The translations under genes and the position numbers were made by a program. This document shows, in pieces, positions 1-5,935 of a stretch of DNA of 11,272 nucleotides; the stretch's first letter is position 1; the number at the start of each line of letters is the position of its first letter. Where the stretch lies: the NCBI GenBank assembly GCA_023432855.1, contig JAEZEZ010000038.1, positions 1-11,272 on the forward strand, in the 5' to 3' direction. The notes beneath the pieces are model-generated. The model saw nothing but the letters and a program-made list of their open reading frames with translations, made no database searches and had not been told where the DNA came from. The stretch comes from Pseudomonadota bacterium (lineage in GTDB: Bacteria; Pseudomonadota; Alphaproteobacteria; Caulobacterales; Caulobacteraceae).

Positions 1-1239
1 CCCGAGATCGAATCCGGCGATGAGCCCGTCGCCCTCGAGCTTGCGGCACACCGCGGCCGCGTTTCCGCCGCGCACGCGCACGCTGAACTCGTTGAAGAAC
101 GGCGCCGGCTCGAACCCCGGCGCGTAGCCCGGCAGCGCGAGGATGCGATCGCGGAGGTAAGTCGCCTTCGCCAGGCACTGCTCGGCCACGCGAACGAAGC
201 CCTGCTTGCCGAGCAGGCTGACGCGAATAGCGAGCGACAGCGCGAGCAAGCCCTGGTTCGTGCAGATGTTGCTCGTGGCTCGCTCGCGGCGGATGTGCTG
301 CTCGCGCGTGGAGAGCGTGAGCACGAAGCCGCGCCGGCCCTCCGCATCGACCGTCTCGCCGGAAAGCCGGCCGGGCATCTGCCGGACGTATCTGGAGCGG
401 GTGGCGAAGAGCCCGACATAGGGCCCGCCGAAGCCGAGCGGGTTGCCGAGGCCCTGGCCTTCGCCGACCACGATGTCCGCCCCCTGCGCCCCCGGCGGCT
501 CCACGAGCCCGAGCGAGACGACCTCGGTGAAGACGGCGACGAGCAGCGCGCCGTGCCGGTGCGCCGCCTCCGCGATCGGCGCGAGGTCGATCAGCCGTCC
601 GTAGAAGGAGGGCGACTGCACGACGACGCAGGACGTCTCGCCGTCGATCGCCGCGAGGATGGCCTCGGTCCCGGCCGGATCGGGCGGCAGGGCCGTGAGC
701 TCGTCCTCGGCGAGATCGGACAGGGTGGCGATCACCTCGCGGTAGTGCGGGTGGAGGCCGCCGGAGACGACCGCCTTGCGCCGCCGGGTGACGCGATGCG
801 CCATCAGCACCGCTTCGCCGGCCGCGGTCGAGCCGTCGTACATGGAGGCGTTCGCCACCTCCATCCCGGTGAGGTTGGCGACCTGGGTCTGGAACTCGAA
901 GAGGTACTGCAGCGTGCCCTGGGCGATCTCCGGCTGGTACGGCGTATAGCTGGTCAGGAACTCCGACCGCTGGATCACGTGGTCGACCGTGGCCGGCACG
1001 TGGTGGCGGTAGGCGCCGGCGCCGCAGAAGAAGGGCGCCGACCCCGCGGCTACGTTCCTGCGCGCCAGGGCCGAGAGCTCGCGCTCGACCTCCAGCTCGC
1101 CCATGAACCCGGGCAGGTCCACCGTCCCCTCGCGGCGCGCCGAGGCAGGCACGTCCACGAACAGGTCGTCGATCGAGTCCACGCCGATGGCGCGGAGCAT
1201 GGACTGACGGTCGTCAGCCGTGAGGGGGAGGTAGCGCAT
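1..1239 (-). CDS. gcvPA: Glycine dehydrogenase (decarboxylating) subunit 1, P-protein alpha half, C-terminus cut by window edge
   Basis: This is the N-terminal half-subunit of a two-subunit glycine decarboxylase (P-protein) of the glycine cleavage system. P-protein removes CO2 from glycine and passes the aminomethyl group to lipoylated GcvH. The reading frame is open from ATG at 1239 to base 1, giving 413 codons; the family is usually near 445-450 residues, so about 35 are missing at the C-terminus. Family hallmarks include CGAGAYRHHVP (residues 72-82), SYTPYQPEIAQGTLQ (97-111), NLTGMEVANASMYDGSTAAG (122-141) and a late LIAGFDLG stretch. In split P-proteins the PLP lysine lies in the other subunit, GcvPB, which should follow to the left of the window. 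The start has a weak GAAGG about 7 bases upstream. It lies 27 bases after gcvH, in the same operon under the glycine riboswitch. Confidence 0.95.
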   Translation of the reverse strand, partial: MRYLPLTADDRQSMLRAIGVDSIDDLFVDVPASARREGTVDLPGFMGELEVERELSALARRNVAAGSAPFFCGAGAYRHHVPATVDHVIQRSEFLTSYTPYQPEIAQGTLQYLFEFQTQVANLTGMEVANASMYDGSTAAGEAVLMAHRVTRRRKAVVSGGLHPHYREVIATLSDLAEDELTALPPDPAGTEAILAAIDGETSCVVVQSPSFYGRLIDLAPIAEAAHRHGALLVAVFTEVVSLGLVEPPGAQGADIVVGEGQGLGNPLGFGGPYVGLFATRSRYVRQMPGRLSGETVDAEGRRGFVLTLSTREQHIRRERATSNICTNQGLLALSLAIRVSLLGKQGFVRVAEQCLAKATYLRDRILALPGYAPGFEPAPFFNEFSVRVRGGNAAAVCRKLEGDGLIAGFDLG

Positions 1240-1266
1240 GGGGAGCCTTCGGGGAGGATATCAGGC

Positions 1267-1632
1267 CTAGAGCGAGGCGAGGTAGGCGTCGTAGGCGGCG
1301 CGGTCCATCAGGCCGTCGAGCTCCGACGCGTCCTTCACGCGGATCTTCGCGAACCAGCCCTCGCCCTCGGCGTCGGAGTTGACGGTTTCAGGCGCGGAGG
1401 CCAGCGCCTCGTTGCCCTCGACCACTTCGCCGGAGACCGGGGAATAGACGTCGGAAGCCGCTTTCACGCTCTCGACGACGGCGAAGCTGTCGCCCTTGCC
1501 GACGTCCTTGCCGGCCTGGGGGGTCTCGACGAACACGACGTCGCCCAGTTGTTCGGCGGCGTATTTGGTGATGCCGACGGTGGCGATGTCGCCCTCGACG
1601 GCGACCCACTCGTGGTCCTTGGTGAAGCGCAT
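1267..1632 (-). CDS. gcvH: Glycine cleavage system H protein (lipoyl carrier)
   Basis: This small soluble carrier (121 residues, normal for the family) shuttles the aminomethyl intermediate on a lipoyl arm between P-protein, T-protein and the lipoamide dehydrogenase. The N-terminus MRFTKDHEWV and the repeat VGITKYAAEQLGDVVFVE are typical of GcvH. The lipoylation site is K57 within ESVKA, followed by DVYSPVSGEV. The C-terminal GWFAKIRV motif is present. The ATG at 1632 is preceded by GAGAGGG about 8 bases upstream. The gene lies 12 bases after gcvT and 27 before gcvPA, so one polycistronic mRNA is expected. Nothing is missing or unusual. Confidence 0.97.
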   Translation of the reverse strand: MRFTKDHEWVAVEGDIATVGITKYAAEQLGDVVFVETPQAGKDVGKGDSFAVVESVKAASDVYSPVSGEVVEGNEALASAPETVNSDAEGEGWFAKIRVKDASELDGLMDRAAYDAYLASL

Positions 1633-1644
1633 TGAGGGGCCCTC

Positions 1645-2778
1645 TCAGACGGTTGTTTCGGGTTTGCGATGGAAGCGTTTCTGCACGAACGGCATGGCGA
1701 CCACCTCGGCCGCCTGCTGACGACCGCGGACGATGACCTTCAGTTCCGTGCCCAGTTCGGACAGGCCCGGCGGCACATAGCCCATGGCGATGTTGTGGCC
1801 CAGCGTCGGCGACGGACCGCCGGAGGTCACCTTGCCCACCACCAGGCCGTCGCTGTCGGCGATCTCGGCGCCTTCGCGGGCGGGAGCGCCTTCCTTGACG
1901 CGCAGGCCGACCCGCACCCGGCTCACGTCGCCGGCGTGCTCGCTCAGGATGCGGCTCGCGCCGGGGAAGTCGGCGGCCTCGCGGCGGCGCTTGCTGACCG
2001 CGAAGCCCAGGGAGGCCTCGATGGGGCTGGTCGTCTCGTCGGCGTCGTGGCCGTAGAGCGGCAGGCCGGCTTCGAGCCGCAGGCTGTCGCGGGCGCCCAG
2101 GCCGATCGGCTTGACCCGCGCATCCTCGAGCAGGGTGTTCCAGATGCGCGCGGCGTCGGCCGCCGGGACGGAGATTTCGAAACCGTCCTCGCCGGTGTAG
2201 CCCGAGCGCGAGACGTAGCAGTCGACGCCGAAGAGCTTCAGCTTGCGGCTGTCCATGAAGCCCATTTCGGGCAGATCGGCGCTGTGTTTCGCCATCACCT
2301 CGACGGCCTCGGGCCCCTGGATGGCGAACAGGGCGCGGTCCTCCAGCCGGACCAGCTTCGCGTCGCCCTGGAAGCCCGCCTCGAAGCGGGCGAAGTCGGC
2401 GTCCTTGCAGGCGGCGTTGACCACGACATAGAGGCCGTCCTCGGCGCCCGCGGGCTTGGCCGCCATAAGGTCGTCGAGGATGCCGCCCTCGTCGTTCAGC
2501 AGCACGGAGTAGCGCTGCTTGCCGACCTTCAGGCCCTGGTAGTCGCCGCAGCAGAAGCGCTCGAACTGGGCGACGGCGTCGGCCCCCTCAACCCACGCCT
2601 GGCCCATGTGGGAGACGTCGAACAGTCCGGCGTGCTCCCGCGTCCAGCGGTGCTCGGCAAGCACGCCCTCATACTGGACCGGCATCTCGTAGCCGGCGAA
2701 GGGCACGATGCGGGCGCCCAGCGCCACGTGGGCGTCATGGAGGGGGGTGCGCTTGAGGTCGGCGTTCGCTTCAGACAT
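1645..2778 (-). CDS. gcvT: Aminomethyltransferase, glycine cleavage T protein
   Basis: GcvT takes the aminomethyl group from GcvH and transfers its methylene to tetrahydrofolate, releasing ammonia. The product is 377 residues. It carries the N-terminal folate-binding signature TPLHDAHVALGARIVPFAGY (11-30), the GLFDVSHMGQ motif (51-60) and GGILDDL, where D102 corresponds to the catalytic Asp101 of the E. coli enzyme. SRSGYTGEDGFEI and the C-terminal VTSGGPSPTLGHNIAMGYV barrel domain are also present. I chose ATG 2778 because GGAG lies 6 bases upstream. An in-frame TTG at 2793 would add five residues but lacks a good ribosome site. It is the first gene of the gcv operon, about 55 bases downstream of the glycine riboswitch, which most likely controls it. 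Confidence 0.96.
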   Translation of the reverse strand: MSEANADLKRTPLHDAHVALGARIVPFAGYEMPVQYEGVLAEHRWTREHAGLFDVSHMGQAWVEGADAVAQFERFCCGDYQGLKVGKQRYSVLLNDEGGILDDLMAAKPAGAEDGLYVVVNAACKDADFARFEAGFQGDAKLVRLEDRALFAIQGPEAVEVMAKHSADLPEMGFMDSRKLKLFGVDCYVSRSGYTGEDGFEISVPAADAARIWNTLLEDARVKPIGLGARDSLRLEAGLPLYGHDADETTSPIEASLGFAVSKRRREAADFPGASRILSEHAGDVSRVRVGLRVKEGAPAREGAEIADSDGLVVGKVTSGGPSPTLGHNIAMGYVPPGLSELGTELKVIVRGRQQAAEVVAMPFVQKRFHRKPETTV

Positions 2779-2793
2779 CGGCTTCTCCAACAA

Positions 2794-2810
2794 GGACGCG
2801 TCCGCGGACG
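2794..2810 (-). promoter_or_regulatory. Overlapping palindromes in the gcvT leader, possible expression platform
   Basis: Two perfect palindromes overlap here: CGTCCGCGGACG (2799-2810) and GGACGCGTCC (2794-2803). They sit between aptamer II and the GGAG ribosome site of gcvT (2785-2788) and are mutually exclusive as folds. That makes them candidates for the switching part of the glycine riboswitch. There is no run of U after either, so they are not a standard intrinsic terminator. The role is inferred from position only. Confidence 0.35.
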
Positions 2811-2832
2811 GTCTGACCGCCCCGACACGCCC

Positions 2833-3010
2833 CCGCTGTCCTGAAAGCCTGAGAGATTCCGAACGGCGAGAACCGTCCTTGCTCCGTCGGCGAGCCCGCG
2901 AGGGCTGCTTTCCAGCGTCTATCGCGCCTCGCGGTCCTTTTGCCTGAGCGTTTCCGGGGCGGTTGCGCCTTCGGCGTCGGAGGTGAGTCCGATCTCTCCC
3001 GCGAGAGCGC
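2833..3010 (-). promoter_or_regulatory. Tandem glycine riboswitch (two aptamers) upstream of gcvT
   Basis: Read on the minus strand, the leader contains the core of glycine aptamer I: GGGAGAGA (2993-3000), GCCGAAGGCGCAA, then CTCAGGCAAAAGGAC (2934-2948). It is joined through CTGGAAAGCAG (2905-2915) to aptamer II, with GACGGAGCAAGGACGG, then TCTCAGGCTTTCAGGACAG (2836-2854). These conserved blocks occur in the order expected for the cooperative tandem form. It lies directly before gcvT, the classic place, where glycine binding normally turns on expression. No U-run terminator follows. The linker to gcvT holds two overlapping GC palindromes close to the start, so control of translation or Rho access is more likely than intrinsic termination (inference). 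Edges are approximate to about 5 bases. Confidence 0.94.
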
Positions 3011-3014
3011 GCGG

Positions 3015-3043
3015 ACCCTGTGTGAGAGCCCTTCTGGAGTCAA
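3015..3043 (-). promoter_or_regulatory. Candidate promoter of the gcv operon
   Basis: On the minus strand TTGACT (3038-3043) matches a -35 element. The expected start of transcription would fall almost exactly at the first stem of aptamer I, which is where a riboswitch leader should begin. The -10 is poor: neither GCTCTCAC nor CAGGGT at suitable spacing is a strong match. The -35 overlaps GACTC, a GANTC site of the kind methylated by the cell-cycle methylase CcrM in Alphaproteobacteria. Confidence 0.4.
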
Positions 3044-3062
3044 GCGCGACGGCCAACAACTC

Positions 3063-3725
3063 CTAGCCGCCCGCGCGCTCGCACCTTCGCCAATTGCGAA
3101 GGGCATCTTCTGCGTTCGTCAGCGCCTGTTGAAACCTCGCGTCGCGCCCCGCTGTATCAAGGGTGTAGCGCCCCGACCCCAAATCCTCATCAGCGGCGTC
3201 GCCGACCACCGAGATCTCAACGTGACGAGCCGGGCCGAGGGCCCCGATAAGGTCGGCATTCTCGGTAGCGTCCGATCCAACGAAGGCGAGTGGCACAGCC
3301 CCTCCGATGGCGACGGCGTTGGAACGCCCAGCGCGATGCTCGGCCATCATCCGGGCGTATAGTTGCCATGCGCGCCGCCAATCGCCCGCTCCGTCGACGC
3401 GCACTCGGATTTCGGCAGCAGCCGACTTTGGCGGCGTCTCCAGCGGCACGACGTGGAGGAATGTCACATCGGTCAGCCGGCCGATGGACCGCCCCTCAAT
3501 TTCATAGGCAAGCCCGAGGATTGGCCATTCATCGCCGCCGTCCGGAGCAATCCCCCAACGGGCTCTCCGGAACACCACTCTCCCATGGTCGTCGACACCG
3601 ATGTCGACGGAGACGTTGGCGATTTGGTCCTTGTCGAAGTCTCCGGTGCAAACCCTGTCGGCGGAAGCGGGAGAAGCGGCAAGGGAAACGACGGTGGCGC
3701 TCAGGCTGGCCAACAAATTCCGCAT
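3063..3725 (-). CDS. Predicted secreted protein of unknown function
   Basis: I do not recognise this 220-residue protein. It begins with a convincing Sec signal peptide, MRNLLASLSATVVSLAASPA, with cleavage predicted after ASA near residue 22, so the mature protein should be periplasmic or released. Two cysteines, C26 just after the cleavage site and C215 near the end, could form a disulfide. The body is mixed strand with an Asp-rich stretch (residues 29-47). The C-terminal third has a YTLDTAGRDARFQQAL segment followed by a helix, which loosely recalls the end of other small alphaproteobacterial periplasmic proteins; this is not a family assignment. I chose ATG 3725 because it places the signal peptide at the N-terminus. 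The ribosome site is only a G-run about 10 bases upstream, and longer in-frame starts exist at 3764 and 3788. Sampled lines are 57-68 % GC, lower than the neighbouring genes. Confidence 0.7.
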   Translation of the reverse strand: MRNLLASLSATVVSLAASPASADRVCTGDFDKDQIANVSVDIGVDDHGRVVFRRARWGIAPDGGDEWPILGLAYEIEGRSIGRLTDVTFLHVVPLETPPKSAAAEIRVRVDGAGDWRRAWQLYARMMAEHRAGRSNAVAIGGAVPLAFVGSDATENADLIGALGPARHVEISVVGDAADEDLGSGRYTLDTAGRDARFQQALTNAEDALRNWRRCERAGG

Positions 3726-3874
3726 CGACGAGCTGCCCCCCGGCGCCGCAATGCTCGGCGCCATTAGGGAGGCTGTGCACATGGCCACGCCAAGTCAATG
3801 TGCCCTAGCCGCTTGTCGGCAGAATCGGCAGACCGTGAATGGTCTTCGAGCCTAGCCTCTTAGGGAGCCTTGCC
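3726..3874. other. Divergent intergenic region between the secreted protein and the cysteine-synthase-like gene
   Basis: These 149 bases should hold the promoters of both divergent genes, but I see no convincing -35/-10 pair on either strand. It contains an exact 8-base direct repeat, TCGGCAGA at 3816-3823 and 3825-3832, with a 9-base period. This could be a small regulator site or chance. Confidence 0.4.
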
Positions 3875-4801
3875 ATGAGCCACGTGCTGGACTGCATCGG
3901 GAGCACGCGCCTGGTTCCGCTGAACCGCATCGGGCCCGAGAACGGCGCGCGCATCCTGGTCAAGCTGGAGAGCGAGAACCCCACGGGCAGCATGAAGGAC
4001 CGCATGGCGCTGGCCATGGTCGAGGCGGCCGAGGCCGACGGTCGGCTGAAGCCCGGCCAGCCTGTGGTCGAGTACACCGGCGGCTCCACCGGCGTGTCCC
4101 TGGCGCTGGTCTGCGCCGTGAAGGGCTACCCCCTGCACATCGTCAGCTCCGACGCCTTCGCCCGCGAGAAGCTCGACCACATGCGCATACTCGGCGCCGA
4201 GATGACCATCATCGAAAGCGAGGGCGGCGGCATGACCGGCAAGCTGACCCGCGACATGGTCGAGGCGGCGCGCAGGATCGCGCAGGAGACCGGCGGCTTC
4301 TGGACCGACCAGCTGAACAACGCCGACCAGCTGACCGCCTATCACCGCATGGCCGAGGAGATCTGGGACCAGACGGACGGACGCATCGACGCCTTCGTGC
4401 AGGCCACGGGCACCGCGGCCTGTGTCCGCGGCAACGGGGAAGCGCTGCGGCGGATGAAGCCGGACGTCCGGATCGTCGCGGTGGAGCCTGCGGAATCCCC
4501 CGTGCTGTCGGGCGGCCCATCGGGTTCGCACAAGATCGACGGGGTCGGGGCGGGCTTCGTGGTGCCGCTGTGGCGCGAGGACGCAGCCGACGCCATCGAA
4601 CAGGTCTCCACCGAGGAGGCGAACGCCATGGCGCTGAGGCTGGCGCGCGAGGAGGGCCTGTTCGGCGGCAGTTCGACCGGGGCCAACGTGGTGGCGGCGC
4701 TGCGGGTGGCGGAAGGCCTTGGAGCCGGCGCGACCGTGGTCACGGTCCTGTGCGACACCGGCATGAAGTACCTGAAGACGTTCGGCGCCCTGACCGACTA
4801 G
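3875..4801 (+). CDS. PLP-dependent cysteine-synthase-family enzyme (fold type II) with altered substrate loop
   Basis: This 308-residue protein belongs to the cysteine synthase / cystathionine beta-synthase family. The PLP Schiff-base lysine is K41 in NPTGSMKDRMA. The glycine-rich phosphate-binding segment GGSSTGAN lies at 264-271, and CDTGMKYLKTFG is near the C-terminus. The substrate-binding loop reads TGGSTG (68-73) where canonical O-acetylserine sulfhydrylases have TSGNTG; this marks a recognised sub-branch usually annotated only as 'cysteine synthase family'. The reaction is likely beta-replacement on serine or O-acetylserine, but the true substrate cannot be told from sequence. I preferred ATG 3875, with AGGGAG 7 bases upstream, over in-frame ATG 3839, which adds 12 residues without a ribosome site. 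It is a single-gene unit. Its TAG stop overlaps the stop of the convergent deaminase within one CTAG. Confidence 0.88.
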   Translation: MSHVLDCIGSTRLVPLNRIGPENGARILVKLESENPTGSMKDRMALAMVEAAEADGRLKPGQPVVEYTGGSTGVSLALVCAVKGYPLHIVSSDAFAREKLDHMRILGAEMTIIESEGGGMTGKLTRDMVEAARRIAQETGGFWTDQLNNADQLTAYHRMAEEIWDQTDGRIDAFVQATGTAACVRGNGEALRRMKPDVRIVAVEPAESPVLSGGPSGSHKIDGVGAGFVVPLWREDAADAIEQVSTEEANAMALRLAREEGLFGGSSTGANVVAALRVAEGLGAGATVVTVLCDTGMKYLKTFGALTD

Positions 4802-5808
4802 GCGGCCATGTAGGCGTCCACCGACGCCAGGTGCTTCGCCTTCTCCGCGACCGGCAGGAACGACCCCTCGAAGCTGTTCCTCGCCAGGGTGGCGAGCGCC
4901 TCGCGCGACAGGCCCGTCGCCTTGGCCAGCTCGACGTAGTTCGCGCCGACATAGCCGCCGAAATAGGCCGGGTCGTCGGAATTGATCGTCGCCCTGATTC
5001 CCAGCTCCAGCATGCGCGGGATCGGGTGGTCCTTCAGGTCCTTCACCACGCAGAGTTTCAGGTTCGACAATGGGCAGACCGTGAGGGTCATCCGCTCCCT
5101 GACGATCCGGCGGACGAGGTCTTCGTCCTCCAGCGCGCGGTTGCCGTGATCCATGCGGTCGATGTGCAGCAGGTCCAGCGCTTCACGGACGTACTCCGGC
5201 GGGCCCTCTTCGCCGGCGTGGGCCACGCGCCTGAGACCGCGCGCTGCGGCGGCGGCGAAGACGCGCCGGAACTTCGACGGCGGGTGGCCGACCTCGGAGG
5301 AGTCGAGGCCTACGCCCTCGATGCGGTCGAGGTACGGCTCGGCCTGACGCAGGGTCTCGAAGGCGCCGTCCTCGTCCAGGTGACGCAGGAAGCAGAGGAT
5401 GAGCTTCGAGGTGATCCCGTGCCTCGCCTCCGCCTGCGCCATGCCGGCCAGCAGGCCGTCCGCCACGACGGCGAAGGGCACGCCGCGGTCCGTGTGGGTC
5501 TGGGGGTCGAAGAAGATCTCGGCGTGGCGCACCCCGTCGGCCGCGGCGCGGTCGAAGTAGGCCGCCGCCATCTCGCGGAAGTCCTCCTCGGTCTGCAGCA
5601 CGCCTGCCCCCTGGTAGTAGATGTCCAGGAAGTCCTGGAGGTTGGAGAAGGCGTAGGCCGCCCTCACCTCCTCCACGGTCCGGAACGGCAGGGCGATGCG
5701 ATTGCGCCGCGCCAACTCAAACATCAGCTCGGGCTCGAGGCTGCCCTCGATGTGCAGATGCAGTTCCGCCTTGGGCAGGCCGGCGACGAAGGTTTCGAGG
5801 TCGGTCAT
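4798..5808 (-). CDS. add: Adenine deaminase / adenosine deaminase family metal hydrolase
   Basis: This cytoplasmic purine-salvage enzyme (336 residues) deaminates adenine to hypoxanthine or adenosine to inosine. The amidohydrolase zinc and active-site residues are all visible: HLHIEGS with H17 and H19, VAHAGEEG with H197 and E200, DHG with H221, and NSDDPAYFGGY with D278 and D279. The blocks HAEIFFDPQTHTDRG (95-109), LDSSEVGHPPSKF and CPLSNLKLCVV fit the adenine-deaminase branch typified by Pseudomonas PA0148 and yeast Aah1 better than classical adenosine deaminase, so adenine is the likelier substrate (inference). ATG 5808 has an excellent AGGAGG 7 bases upstream; the in-frame ATG at 5838 does not. 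It follows argS on the same strand but is separated from it by a palindromic repeat, so it may have its own transcript. Confidence 0.93.
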   Translation of the reverse strand: MTDLETFVAGLPKAELHLHIEGSLEPELMFELARRNRIALPFRTVEEVRAAYAFSNLQDFLDIYYQGAGVLQTEEDFREMAAAYFDRAAADGVRHAEIFFDPQTHTDRGVPFAVVADGLLAGMAQAEARHGITSKLILCFLRHLDEDGAFETLRQAEPYLDRIEGVGLDSSEVGHPPSKFRRVFAAAAARGLRRVAHAGEEGPPEYVREALDLLHIDRMDHGNRALEDEDLVRRIVRERMTLTVCPLSNLKLCVVKDLKDHPIPRMLELGIRATINSDDPAYFGGYVGANYVELAKATGLSREALATLARNSFEGSFLPVAEKAKHLASVDAYMAA

Positions 5809-5838
5809 GCAGGACCCTCCTGCTGAAAACCTATTCAA

Positions 5839-5927
5839 CCGCTCATCCCCGCGAAAGCGGGGACCCAGTGATTTCCAGCGTCCGCACAGGCAAAGGCCTG
5901 GGTCCCCGCGTCCGCGGGGATGAGCGG
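5839..5927. repeat. Paired palindromic repeat (REP/BIME-like, 'SPRKRG' type) between add and argS
   Basis: Two 30-base arms, 5839-5868 and 5898-5927, are inverted copies matching at 28 of 30 positions, separated by a 29-base spacer. Each arm is also a small hairpin. The left arm has stem CCCCGC/GCGGGG around a GAAA loop (5847-5862); the right has the same stem around GTCC. The two mismatches fall in the loops, so both stems are intact. Translated, the left arm reads SSPRKRGPS, a peptide widely seen as mis-annotated ends in Caulobacterales and Sphingomonadales, which marks this as a dispersed genomic repeat. Lying between the argS stop and the add start, it could act as a terminator or mRNA-protecting structure (inference). 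Confidence 0.85.
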
Positions 5928-5935
5928 AGGACCAG

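Noticed and set aside
295..1635. 446-codon open frame on the plus strand
   Set aside because: It is antisense to gcvPA and gcvH, both of which are clear family members.
1633..1644. GAGGGGCCCTC near-palindrome before gcvH as an operator
   Set aside because: It is too short and includes the gcvH ribosome site, so GC-rich ribosome-site sequence explains it.
1669..2844. 391-codon open frame on the plus strand
   Set aside because: It is antisense to gcvT and the start of its leader and has no recognisable domain.
2771..3106. Minus-strand 111-codon frame over the gcvT leader
   Set aside because: It spans the riboswitch aptamers and the end of the secreted-protein gene; the conserved RNA blocks explain the sequence better than a protein.
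4570..5826. 418-codon open frame on the plus strand
   Set aside because: It is antisense to the deaminase and in a wrong frame over the end of the cysteine-synthase-like gene.
5696..5923. 75-codon plus-strand frame ending in an SPRKRG-type peptide
   Set aside because: The C-terminal part is the translation of the palindromic repeat and the rest is antisense to the deaminase.
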